Origin: Rhizobiales bacterium CCH3-A5
GTDB taxonomy: Bacteria; Pseudomonadota; Alphaproteobacteria; Rhizobiales; Beijerinckiaceae
Direction of reading: 5' to 3'
DNA length: 5,336 bases
Assembly (NCBI GenBank): GCA_001556025.1
Contig: LSIB01000074.1
Location: forward strand, 1 to 5,336
The position numbers and the translations under genes are program-made. The first letter of the stretch is position 1, and each line of letters begins with the position of its first letter. The notes beneath the pieces were generated by a model, which made no database searches, was not told where the DNA came from, and saw only the letters and a list, made by a program, of their open reading frames with translations. Positions 1 through 4,687 of the stretch are shown piece after piece.

Positions 1-169
1 GCAGCCGGGCTTTATCCACATCATGCAGCGTGAATGAGTATTTCACGCCAAAGGGCCGCGCCAGCGTCTCCGTCACCAATGCCACTCGAAATCGAATACT
101 CCAGCCGTTCTCCAGCCAAAACCGGCGGCGATCGTAGCCCAGGAGGCGCAGCATGTTTTCATCAGTCAC
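1..169 (-). CDS. TumE-like (DUF6516) toxin-family protein, N-terminal part, cut by the left edge
   Basis: The minus strand reads 56 codons without a stop to the window edge. From the GTG at 169 the protein begins MTDENMLRLLGYDRRRFWLE, followed by NGWSIRFRV, ARPFGVKYSFTLHD and VDKARL. The pattern of a hydrophobic strand, then H/F-G-x-K-Y-S-x-x-L-H-D, resembles from memory the TumE-type toxins of type II toxin-antitoxin pairs (DUF6516); this is recognition by eye, not an alignment. The C-terminal half, where the family's conserved F-D-N-A-H-like stretch would lie, is outside the window, as is any partner antitoxin. Start choice is uncertain: GTG 169 is the longest, ATG 154 is also in frame and has GGTGA about 10 bases upstream. 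An in-frame stop lies just before GTG 169. The gene points away from the phd-vapC pair and could be a second addiction module or another small protein of unknown role. Confidence 0.5.
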   Translation of the reverse strand, partial: MTDENMLRLLGYDRRRFWLENGWSIRFRVALVTETLARPFGVKYSFTLHDVDKARL

Positions 170-176
170 CTCAAAT

Positions 177-205
177 CATATATCGGTAAGCGATATGAAA
201 AACAA
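177..205 (-). promoter_or_regulatory. Possible promoter and operator of the TumE-like gene
   Basis: Read on the minus strand, TTGTTT (205-200) and TATATG (182-177) are separated by 17 bases, a plausible -35/-10 pair. The overlapping TATGAT (180-175) is an even better -10 but has a 19-base spacer. A perfect inverted repeat, ATATCG (180-185) and CGATAT (191-196) around GTAAG, sits between the boxes, where an autorepressing antitoxin would bind. The predicted start near 168-170 lies at or just before the GTG codon, which would favour ATG 154 as the translated start. The stretch is visibly AT-rich against GC-rich surroundings. Confidence 0.35.
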
Positions 206-338
206 GATCATTGTACCAGCGGGCCGGCTCGCATGTGTCGATGGCGGCCGAGCAGGCGGGGCGCCGCCGGCGCGACCGTCATCCCTCGATCGAATCAGCC
301 GCGGGTCCTATGGCTCGGGCGGTTTTCACGCGCGGGGA

Positions 339-373
339 CTGGTCCTGCGCGGGATCGACCCGCCCAGGACCAG
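339..373. repeat. Imperfect 35-bp palindrome, strong hairpin
   Basis: CTGGTCCTG (339-347) and CAGGACCAG (365-373) are perfect 9-base inverted arms. Inside them GCGGG (349-353) and CCCGC (359-363) add 5 more pairs after one C/C mismatch, with loop ATCGA. The 14 pairs make a very stable hairpin on either strand. Neither strand has a run of T after it, so it does not look like an intrinsic terminator. It lies in a stretch without a gene (207-454), downstream of the vapC relic. A dispersed palindromic element of the REP type is one explanation, but only one copy is in the window. Confidence 0.6.
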
Positions 374-376
374 ATA

Positions 377-401
377 AGGGGCGCCCCAAAGCCCCGCCCC
401 T
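377..401. repeat. GC-rich inverted repeat, possible weak terminator
   Basis: AGGGGCG (377-383) and CGCCCCT (395-401) are perfect 7-base arms around an 11-base spacer, only 3 bases from the 339-373 hairpin. On the minus strand the hairpin would end transcription coming from phd-vapC, but TTATCTGG follows rather than a clear U-tract, so this role is a guess. Confidence 0.3.
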
Positions 402-454
402 CATGCTACCCTCCCGGCCCATGGTTCCGTCCGATGCCCAAGCGGTCATTGTCG

Positions 455-926
455 TCAGTCGGTGGCTGGCAGGTTGCTTTGCAGCGGATTGAACAGACGG
501 ATGCTGAGACGGAGCGGCTCGAAATGACGCATGTTGTCGGTCAGGTGTCCGTGCTCGTACGTCTGCGCCGATGCCGGTGCCGCGATCAGCACGTCCGATA
601 GGCCGGGTTGGCGATCATTAGCCTACGCCTCCTCAGTCAGGACGCCGGCGATCTTCGCGACGTCCGCGTCCAGCGATAAAGTGCGTTCCCCGTAAATGGT
701 CAGAATGCTATCCAACCACCCATCCAGATCGACGGCCCTGCTCTCGCCGCCGGCGCGACGAAGTTTTCGATTCCGGCTTTGATTTCGACGACCGAAAGCG
801 CCGAGAGATAGAGCTAATCGGCATTGCGCAACAGCCACTCGCCCAGTGCCTTGGGAGCTTCTGGCCGGCCATCCTTATCGGGGCGAGCTGGCTGACGATG
901 TTGGTGTCGAGCAGCCAGCCCGTCAC
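455..926 (-). pseudogene. vapC: Decayed VapC-type PIN-domain toxin
   Basis: PIN-domain toxins of the VapC family are RNases whose acidic residues bind Mg2+. Here the full length is recognisable, but only across three frames. It begins MTGWLLDTNIVSQLA (first catalytic Asp in LLDTN), shifts frame near 880-886 into PDKDGRPEAPKALGEWL, hits a TAG at 814-816 and goes on as LYLSALSVVEIKAGIE (second acid). It shifts again near 763-768 into KLRRAGGESRAVDLDGWLDS, hits a TAG at 623-625 and ends with GLSDVLIAAPAS (third Asp) and TDNMRHFEPL, with a last stop at 455-457. A length of about 155 codons is near normal for the family. The GTG start overlaps the antitoxin stop (GTGA, 926-923), the usual coupled layout. 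Four lesions make it very unlikely that an active toxin is produced. Decay is seen directly; the family call rests on the motifs. Confidence 0.87.
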
Positions 927-1165
927 AGATCGATCTCGCGTGACGGCGAGCGGTCGCATTCGATCTCGAGCTCATGGGGTATCGAGAGGAGCAACTCGGC
1001 GAAGCTCGGTCGATCATCGGGAAAGAGTTTGCGCCCTTCCGCGATCGGCACAATCATTGCTGCCGGCCGGCCGTCCTTGGTCACGATCGTCGGCTCGCCA
1101 TGTTGCGCCGACTCGATGATGGCCGAGAATGTCGTCTTGCCCTCTTTCAGGTGAAGGGTTTTCAT
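923..1165 (-). CDS. Phd/YefM-family antitoxin of a VapC-type pair
   Basis: An intact 80-residue protein. Residues 1-20 (MKTLHLKEGKTTFSAIIESA) and the following GEPTIVTKDGRPAAMIVP (residues 23-40) are the typical Phd/YefM fold, which binds DNA as a dimer. The acidic and hydrophobic tail (FPDDRPSFAELLLSIPHELE, 48-67) is the part that normally wraps around and blocks the toxin. ATG 1165 is chosen because the protein then starts at the family's usual MK.. position; a GTG at 1174 in frame is possible but adds only three residues. The toxin gene follows with a 4-base overlap and is broken, so this is an orphan antitoxin. It may persist as a DNA-binding regulator or as an anti-addiction factor against related toxins, or may simply not yet have decayed. 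The family call is secure; the present role is inferred. Confidence 0.88.
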   Translation of the reverse strand: MKTLHLKEGKTTFSAIIESAQHGEPTIVTKDGRPAAMIVPIAEGRKLFPDDRPSFAELLLSIPHELEIECDRSPSREIDL

Positions 1166-1172
1166 GTGGCAC

Positions 1173-1191
1173 ACCCTGTGTGATCACGGGT
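1173..1191. promoter_or_regulatory. Possible antitoxin operator upstream of phd
   Basis: A perfect 8-bp palindrome, GTGATCAC (1180-1187), lies 14 bases upstream of the antitoxin ATG and is flanked by ACCC (1173-1176) and GGGT (1188-1191). Phd-type antitoxins repress their own promoters through short palindromes in this position. No convincing -35/-10 pair was found next to it, so the assignment is by position only. Confidence 0.3.
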
Positions 1192-1403
1192 AACCACTTT
1201 AACTTGCTGCGCTGGTTCAGGCCACGTCATTTGGCTGCGGTAGAGGACCGGCGGGGCGAGGTTTGAACAGCCTTAGCCGGTCCGAACTCCGGTACACGAA
1301 CGAGCAGAACCGTTAGAGGCGGTCGCCAGCAGAAGGCGGGGGGAGCCCACGCCGCGATCGGGCCCGCTCAGCACCAGGAGGTTGGCCTGCCAGTGTCGCG
1401 GTG

Positions 1404-1427
1404 GGTCTCGACGTCGACGTCGAGACC
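1404..1427. repeat. Perfect 24-bp palindrome
   Basis: The left half is GGTCTCGACGTC and the right half GACGTCGAGACC, an exact inverted copy with no spacer. The core is built from TCGACG repeated in tandem. Symmetry stops sharply at both ends (G1403 against A1428). A spacer-free palindrome of this length is more typical of a dimeric protein binding site than of a transcription terminator, and no T-run follows. Its position, about 780 bases upstream of repA in a gene-free stretch, allows a plasmid maintenance role, but nothing here proves one. Confidence 0.75.
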
Positions 1428-1513
1428 AGGTGCTCGTGAAAGATGGGTGCGCGGAGCTCATGGAACAGAATGGTCCAAGAAAGTCATGGTGGGGGCCAAT
1501 AGGCTTGCGACGA

Positions 1514-1533
1514 CCTCCGCATAATGGCGGAGG
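1514..1533. repeat. Small inverted repeat
   Basis: CCTCCGC (1514-1520) and GCGGAGG (1527-1533) are perfect 7-base arms around ATAATG. No T-run follows on either strand. No function is assigned. Confidence 0.4.
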
Positions 1534-1729
1534 CTGGCGCCAACTCGCATGAGAGCGCGAGGGGAGCCTGCGATAGATAATGTCGAGGCTTTCGGCTCGT
1601 CGTAAGCCGCTAAACATCCAGCGTTGTTACCAGGTCGGCCTCCAATGAAGATCGATCACCGCGAAATTTTTTCGACTTCGAGCACCTTGGTATCCTTGCC
1701 ATGATCGCCGCTTCATTTCCGCCGCCCGA

Positions 1730-2032
1730 ATGGAGAAAGCCATAGTAGAGGTAGTCAATGCCGTCTTTGTCGGACCGGATGGAGTGCTCCTCGCTCGGCG
1801 AAGCTCGCCGAGGAAGCGCTATTCCGACTGCAGGAGTTTTCTTGGTGGCCGCGCCGAAGAAGGCGAGAACTCGAACGACACTTTGGTGCGCCAAAGTGTC
1901 GAAACCCGCAGGTTCTCGCTTGCGCCCGATACTCAGGCGGCGTGCCGGCTGGACAGCGTTACCGTGTCGCAATTACGCTCCGACGAAGATGCTTGTTCAG
2001 GAAAGATGGGCAAGGGCCGCACCGTAAATTAG
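1730..2032 (+). pseudogene. Decayed Nudix hydrolase, N-terminal part
   Basis: The 100-codon frame begins MEKAIVEVVNAVFVGPDGVL and continues LARRSSPRKRYSDCRSFLGG, which matches the start of Nudix hydrolases (strand, then LLARRS, then Y-x-x-x-W-S-F-P-G-G). Nudix enzymes hydrolyse nucleoside diphosphates linked to another group and need the box G-x5-E-x7-R-E-U-x-E-E-x-G-U. Here the box runs from Gly40: E46 and R54 are present, the first metal Glu is Gln55, Glu58 remains, the next Glu is Thr59, and the conserved Gly is Arg61. The W and P before the box are Arg and Leu. After about residue 66 no Nudix pattern can be seen, and the protein is shorter than the usual 130-150 residues. Loss of metal ligands and of the C-terminal half argues for a pseudogene. 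No ribosome binding site precedes the ATG. The stop lies within the palindrome at 2021-2050. Confidence 0.65.
1861..1921. repeat. Nested inverted repeats within the Nudix relic
   Basis: The inner arms CGACACTTTGG (1876-1886) and CCAAAGTGTCG (1891-1901) are a perfect 11-base pair around TGCG. Outer arms GCGAGAAC (1863-1870) and GTTCTCGC (1912-1919) are a perfect 8-base pair that can extend to 1861 and 1921 with one G/T pair. The two stems share an axis offset by only a few bases, so the 61 bases can fold into one long hairpin with an asymmetric internal loop. No T-run follows. The inner stem covers the Nudix box codons. Confidence 0.65.
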
Positions 2033-2050
2033 CCGTGGCTAATTTACGGT
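2021..2050. promoter_or_regulatory. 30-bp near-perfect palindrome upstream of repA, candidate operator or centromere
   Basis: ACCGTAAATTAGCC (2021-2034) and GGCTAATTTACGGT (2037-2050) are exact 14-base inverted arms separated only by GT. The AT-rich core stands in GC-rich sequence. There is no T-run after it, so it is not an intrinsic terminator. Its position, about 160 bases upstream of the repA start, and its symmetry fit a binding site for RepA (autorepression) or RepB (centromere). It does not match the usual repABC parS pattern. Protein binding is inferred; the symmetry is directly visible. Confidence 0.6.
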
Positions 2051-2147
2051 GGTTGAGGGCGGCGGACCTTCGGCGAAGGCGGTCAGTTAGCCGCGGCGAA
2101 TGTAGGCATTCTAGAAGCGGCCAGTCGCAGCGATTCCCCGAAACAAT

Positions 2148-2165
2148 GGTTAATGAGCGTTAACC
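2148..2165. promoter_or_regulatory. 18-bp inverted repeat over the repA promoter, candidate operator
   Basis: GGTTAA (2148-2153) and TTAACC (2160-2165) are perfect arms around TGAGCG. The repeat covers the place where the -35 region of the extended -10 promoter at 2176-2184 would be, so a protein bound here would block transcription. RepA, helped by RepB, represses repABC operons from such sites in the studied plasmids. Bases 2149-2164 also match the parS pattern GTTNNNNGCNNNNAAC in its outer GTT and AAC, but the centre is AG instead of GC. Confidence 0.45.
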
Positions 2166-2175
2166 CTATTTCTGT

Positions 2176-2184
2176 TGCTAGAAT
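2176..2184 (+). promoter_or_regulatory. Extended -10 promoter for repABC
   Basis: TGCTAGAAT is a TG-n extension followed by a hexamer with five of six bases of TATAAT. There is no good -35 hexamer at 16-18 bases (AGCGTT at 2156-2161), which is usual for extended -10 promoters. Transcription would begin near 2190-2192, about 20 bases before the repA TTG. The 2148-2165 inverted repeat lies directly upstream. Confidence 0.45.
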
Positions 2185-2210
2185 CATCGAATCGGGCATA
2201 GTCGTGTCAG

Positions 2211-3479
2211 TTGCGGAAACAAACGCAATCCCGCAAAAATACCGCAACTTCACTGGCGATTCGAACCGTGGTTACAAACGCTGCCAAGCCCGCCGAGGTG
2301 ACTGAAGGACTGAAGTCGCTGATTCAGAGCCAGTCCGCGATGTTGGCTGCCCAACTACAGGCGCACCACCTCACCACGTTTCCGCCGAATGCTCAAAAAG
2401 GGATTCGCAATCTCTCTCCATCTGAAGTGGCGAAGCTTCTTGGGGTGACAGAGGGCTATTTGCGGCAGATCGCCTCTGAAATCCCCGACTTGAGCAACTT
2501 GTCGCCAGGCGGCAGGCGCTCCTATTCCGTCGAAGCAGTCCACGAAATCCGCAAGATCCTTGACGGAGGGGCCCGCGGACATCGTCGCTATCTGCCCTGG
2601 CGGTCGAAGGCCGAGGCGCTCCAGGTTGTCAGCGTGATGAATTTCAAGGGTGGGTCAGGGAAGACAACGACGACGGCCCACTTGGCGCAATTCTTGGCGC
2701 TAAGGGGCTATCGCGTCCTAGCCATTGATCTCGATCCGCAGGCTAGTTTGTCGGCGCTATTTGGGCATCAGCCCGAATTGGACGTGGGTCCGAACGAAAC
2801 CCTGTATGGCGCGATTAGGTACGATGAGCACCGCCGCCAGATCGCTGAGATTGTGCGCTCGACTTACATTCCGGATCTCCACCTTATCCCGGGCAATCTC
2901 GAACTCATGGAGTTTGAGCATGACACGCCCAAAGCCCTCATGCGCCGCGCTCCAGGAGACACTATGTTCTTTGCCCGCATAGGGCAGGCTCTTTCCGAGA
3001 TTCAGGACGCCTACGACGTTGTTATCGTGGATTGTCCTCCGCAGCTCGGGTTCTTGGCCATGTCTGCGCTGACAGCAGCTACGTCGGTCCTCATCACCGT
3101 GCATCCTCAGATGCTCGACGTCATGTCGATGAACCAATTTCTGGCGATGACTGGCGATCTCTTAGAGGAAATCAGCAAGGCTGGCGCGTCGTCGAACTAT
3201 CTCTGGATGAAGTATCTGATCACACGCTTCGAACCGAGCGACGGGCCGCAGAACCAGATGGTGGCATTTTTGCGCTCCATCTTTGGGGACCATGTCCTAA
3301 ATCACCCGATGCTCAAGAGCACCGCGATTTCGGACGCTGGCTTAACCAATCAGACCATCTTTGAAGTCGAACGCAACCAGTTCACGCGATCCACCTACGA
3401 TCGCGCCCTCGAGTCGGTCGAGAGTGTAAACGGCGAAATTGAAGCGATGATACGCAAGGCATGGGGGAGGGCGGCATGA
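2211..3479 (+). CDS. repA: RepA, ParA-type partition ATPase of a repABC replicon
   Basis: RepA drives plasmid segregation with RepB and represses its own operon. The 422 residues show an N-terminal winged-helix-like DNA-binding part (about 67-115, with LSPSEVAKLLGVTEGYLRQI and GGRRSYSVEAVHEIR) and then the ParA ATPase. Visible motifs are the deviant Walker A KGGSGKTT (146-153, with signature Lys146 and Lys151), Walker A' LAIDLDPQASLS (170-181) and Walker B VVIVDCPP (270-277). Length is slightly above the family's usual 400. The start is uncertain: TTG 2211 is the first in-frame start after a stop at 2199-2201, but has no clear ribosome binding site. GTG 2268 and GTG 2298 are alternatives that also keep the conserved region, whereas ATG 2340 would lie close to the DNA-binding part. 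The stop overlaps the repB start by 4 bases (ATGA), so translation is probably coupled. Family call is certain; the start is not. Confidence 0.97.
   Translation: MRKQTQSRKNTATSLAIRTVVTNAAKPAEVTEGLKSLIQSQSAMLAAQLQAHHLTTFPPNAQKGIRNLSPSEVAKLLGVTEGYLRQIASEIPDLSNLSPGGRRSYSVEAVHEIRKILDGGARGHRRYLPWRSKAEALQVVSVMNFKGGSGKTTTTAHLAQFLALRGYRVLAIDLDPQASLSALFGHQPELDVGPNETLYGAIRYDEHRRQIAEIVRSTYIPDLHLIPGNLELMEFEHDTPKALMRRAPGDTMFFARIGQALSEIQDAYDVVIVDCPPQLGFLAMSALTAATSVLITVHPQMLDVMSMNQFLAMTGDLLEEISKAGASSNYLWMKYLITRFEPSDGPQNQMVAFLRSIFGDHVLNHPMLKSTAISDAGLTNQTIFEVERNQFTRSTYDRALESVESVNGEIEAMIRKAWGRAA
3466..3470 (+). promoter_or_regulatory. Ribosome binding site of repB
   Basis: GGAGG lies 5 bases before ATG 3476, inside the last codons of repA. 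It decides the repB start: the in-frame ATG at 3461 lies upstream of this site and has no comparable one of its own. Confidence 0.75.
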
Positions 3480-4507
3480 GCCGAAAAATCTTCGCCGATC
3501 TGCCAGCGCCTGGGTCGCAGCCAACCGAGTCCGGCGCCACGCCGCGTAGACAGGCTATGCGACCGCTAATGACTGCTCTGGAGAACGAAGCCCAAGAGAC
3601 GGGGCGCCGCTCGCCCGTTGGGGCTTTGGGCCAATCACTGGGAGAGATGAGCGAGCGGACCAAGCGCGCCGAAGAGATCGAGCGCCGGCTCTCCGCTGGT
3701 CAGACAATCGTCGAACTCGACGTTGCCGACGTTGAGCCTTCGTTCGTTCCAGACCGCATGCAAGTCGACGACGAGGCCTTTGGGAACTTTGTGCAGTCGA
3801 TTAAGGCAGAAGGCCAGCAAGTCCCAATCTTAGTCCGCCCGCACCCGGAGAAGGCGAACAAATATCAAATTGCCTTTGGTCATCGTCGCTGGCGCGCGGC
3901 GAACGCGCTCGAGCGACCGATCAAGGCTGTCGTCAGATCGCTGACGGACCAGGAGCTTGTTATTGCTCAGGGGCAGGAAAACAACGAACGGCAGGATTTG
4001 TCGTATATTGAGAAGGCGCTGTTTGCTCGACGGCTCGATCGCCAGTTTTCCCGCGACGTAATTACGTCCGCTCTGGCCGTCTACAGCAGCGACCTGTCGA
4101 ACATGCTGTCTGTTGCAAACCGAGTGCCCGACGACCTTATTGAAAGCATCGGGCCAGCTCATTCTATCGGCCGACGCAGTTGGATGGCGCTCGCAAATCT
4201 CATAACCTCTAAGCCCAATGTCGCGAAAGCACGAAAGTTGGCGGCAGAGGCGTCGTTTGGGAAGCTTGCTTCGAAAGAGAGGTTCGAAGCTCTTTTCAAG
4301 GGCCTCTCGGAAAAATCCCCATCCCGTGGTGACGCGATCGCAGTTTCGCACGCGGGCCGCGAAGTGGGAAGAATCTCGGAGACGAAGCAGCGGGTAACAC
4401 TCACGGTCGATCGCAAAGTGTCGCCGGAGTTCGCTTCCTTCGTTCTCAGCGAATTGCCTCGTCTGTTTGAGCTGCACCAGAAGCAGCAAGGACAGCGAGG
4501 AGGATAG
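3476..4507 (+). CDS. repB: RepB, ParB-type centromere-binding partition protein
   Basis: RepB binds the plasmid centromere (parS) and is moved by RepA. The 343-residue protein has the family's normal length. It opens with MSRKIFADLP, the usual RepB start, which RepA is thought to contact. A charged stretch (SERTKRAEEIERRLSAGQ, 59-76) is followed by the ParB/Spo0J core: box I QVPILVRPHP (115-124), the box II CTPase motif GHRRWRAA (135-142) and the ENNERQDLS motif (168-176). A helix-turn-helix lies at about 190-215, and a dimerising C-terminal part rich in basic residues and Q ends in HQKQQGQRGG. Start ATG 3476 is fixed by the GGAGG at 3466-3470 and the ATGA overlap with repA. No broken motif is seen. 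GC content is close to that of repA and well below repC. Its binding site is not obvious in this window. Confidence 0.97.
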   Translation: MSRKIFADLPAPGSQPTESGATPRRQAMRPLMTALENEAQETGRRSPVGALGQSLGEMSERTKRAEEIERRLSAGQTIVELDVADVEPSFVPDRMQVDDEAFGNFVQSIKAEGQQVPILVRPHPEKANKYQIAFGHRRWRAANALERPIKAVVRSLTDQELVIAQGQENNERQDLSYIEKALFARRLDRQFSRDVITSALAVYSSDLSNMLSVANRVPDDLIESIGPAHSIGRRSWMALANLITSKPNVAKARKLAAEASFGKLASKERFEALFKGLSEKSPSRGDAIAVSHAGREVGRISETKQRVTLTVDRKVSPEFASFVLSELPRLFELHQKQQGQRGG

Positions 4508-4532
4508 CCCGCAACTAGGAGAGCACGAGCGC

Positions 4533-4571
4533 AAAAGAAAAAGGCCCCCGAAAAGTGTTCCGGAAGCCCTT
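4533..4571 (-). terminator. Intrinsic terminator of the antisense RNA
   Basis: Read on the minus strand, AAGGGCTTCCGGA (4571-4559) pairs with TTCGGGGGCCTTT (4552-4540) across loop ACACTT, including a few G/U pairs, and is followed by TTCTTTT. This is a textbook stem plus U-tract, and it also serves as the RNA's target-binding loop. Confidence 0.8.
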
Positions 4572-4584
4572 CTCATAGTCTGAC
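4533..4584 (-). ncRNA. Counter-transcribed RNA (incA-type antisense RNA) controlling repC
   Basis: repABC replicons encode a small antisense RNA in the repB-repC gap that lowers RepC output and causes incompatibility. Here a promoter (4619-4591) predicts a start near 4584, and an intrinsic terminator ends it at about 4533, giving roughly 52 bases, close to the known size of 50-60. Nearly the whole RNA is the terminator stem: 13 pairs between 4571-4559 and 4552-4540 with a 6-base loop, followed by a T-rich stretch. Several of the pairs are G/U and exist only in the minus-strand RNA; on the sense strand they become A/C mismatches. This asymmetry supports transcription from the minus strand. The 5' end is predicted, not measured. 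Confidence 0.8.
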
Positions 4585-4590
4585 ACCTAG

Positions 4591-4619
4591 AGAATCGCAT
4601 TTCCACGAATCACCGTCAA
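4591..4619 (-). promoter_or_regulatory. Promoter of the antisense RNA
   Basis: Minus strand TTGACG (4619-4614) is five of six bases of the -35 consensus. It is followed after exactly 17 bases by GATTCT (4596-4591), a weak -10 preceded by TGC, which gives an extended -10 context. The start would fall near 4584, which fits the terminator to give a small RNA of the expected size. Confidence 0.65.
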
Positions 4620-4632
4620 GAGTCCTTTGAGG

Positions 4633-4679
4633 ACTTAGCGTGGTTTCGGCGAGCAAATTTCTTTTGCCTAACGCTAGGT
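4633..4679 (+). promoter_or_regulatory. S-element-like stem that hides the repC ribosome binding site
   Basis: In the sense RNA ACTTAGCGT (4633-4641) pairs with ACGCTAGGT (4671-4679), 9 pairs with one G/U, and so buries AGGT of the repC ribosome binding site. A small inner hairpin, GCAAA (4653-4657) with TTTGC (4663-4667), lies in the loop. In studied repABC plasmids such a stem (the S-element) forms when the antisense RNA is bound and stops repC translation. A competing fold is visible: CCACG (4603-4607) with CGTGG (4639-4643), enclosing AGTCCT (4621-4626) with AGGACT (4630-4635). It uses the same bases and would open the ribosome binding site. The pairs are seen; the switching is inferred from the family. 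Confidence 0.6.
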
Positions 4680-4681
4680 GA
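4676..4681 (+). promoter_or_regulatory. Ribosome binding site of repC
   Basis: AGGTGA lies 6 bases before ATG 4688 and matches the 5' part of the sequence complementary to the 16S rRNA end in Alphaproteobacteria. It supports ATG 4688 and overlaps the S-element stem. Confidence 0.6.
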
Positions 4682-4687
4682 AAGACA

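Larger units (their letters stand above)
1192..1729. other. About 540 bases without a recognisable gene
   Basis: Open frames here (for example minus strand 1273-1617) give arginine-, proline- and serine-rich translations with no motif I recognise, and no frame shows both a ribosome binding site and a protein-like pattern. The stretch holds a perfect 24-bp palindrome (1404-1427) and a smaller inverted repeat (1514-1533). With a broken gene on each side it is most simply read as decayed sequence, although a highly diverged relic cannot be excluded. Confidence 0.5.

Noticed and set aside
107..122. GTT-N10-AAC match resembling parS
   Set aside because: The centre is AG, not GC, and it falls within the coding sequence of the TumE-like gene; six fixed bases can match by chance.
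153..601. Several plus-strand open frames of 74-122 codons
   Set aside because: They overlap each other in GC-rich sequence, are rich in Arg/Pro/Gly without a motif, and cross the decayed vapC end and the 339-401 hairpins.
1794..1812. Inverted repeat CTCGGCGA / TCGCCGAG
   Set aside because: It lies in codons for the conserved LARRSS stretch of the Nudix relic and is adequately explained by Arg/Ser codon use.
1273..1972. Minus-strand frames of 114 and 120 codons
   Set aside because: Translations show no recognisable domain or credible start; the second lies opposite the Nudix relic, whose plus-strand motif is clear.
3461..3475. Earlier RepB start at ATG 3461
   Set aside because: It lacks a ribosome binding site, whereas ATG 3476 has GGAGG 5 bases upstream and gives the family's usual MSRK-like start.
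3830..4606. 258-codon open frame on the minus strand
   Set aside because: It lies opposite repB and the antisense RNA region; repB has clear ParB motifs on the other strand, and this frame shows no family pattern.
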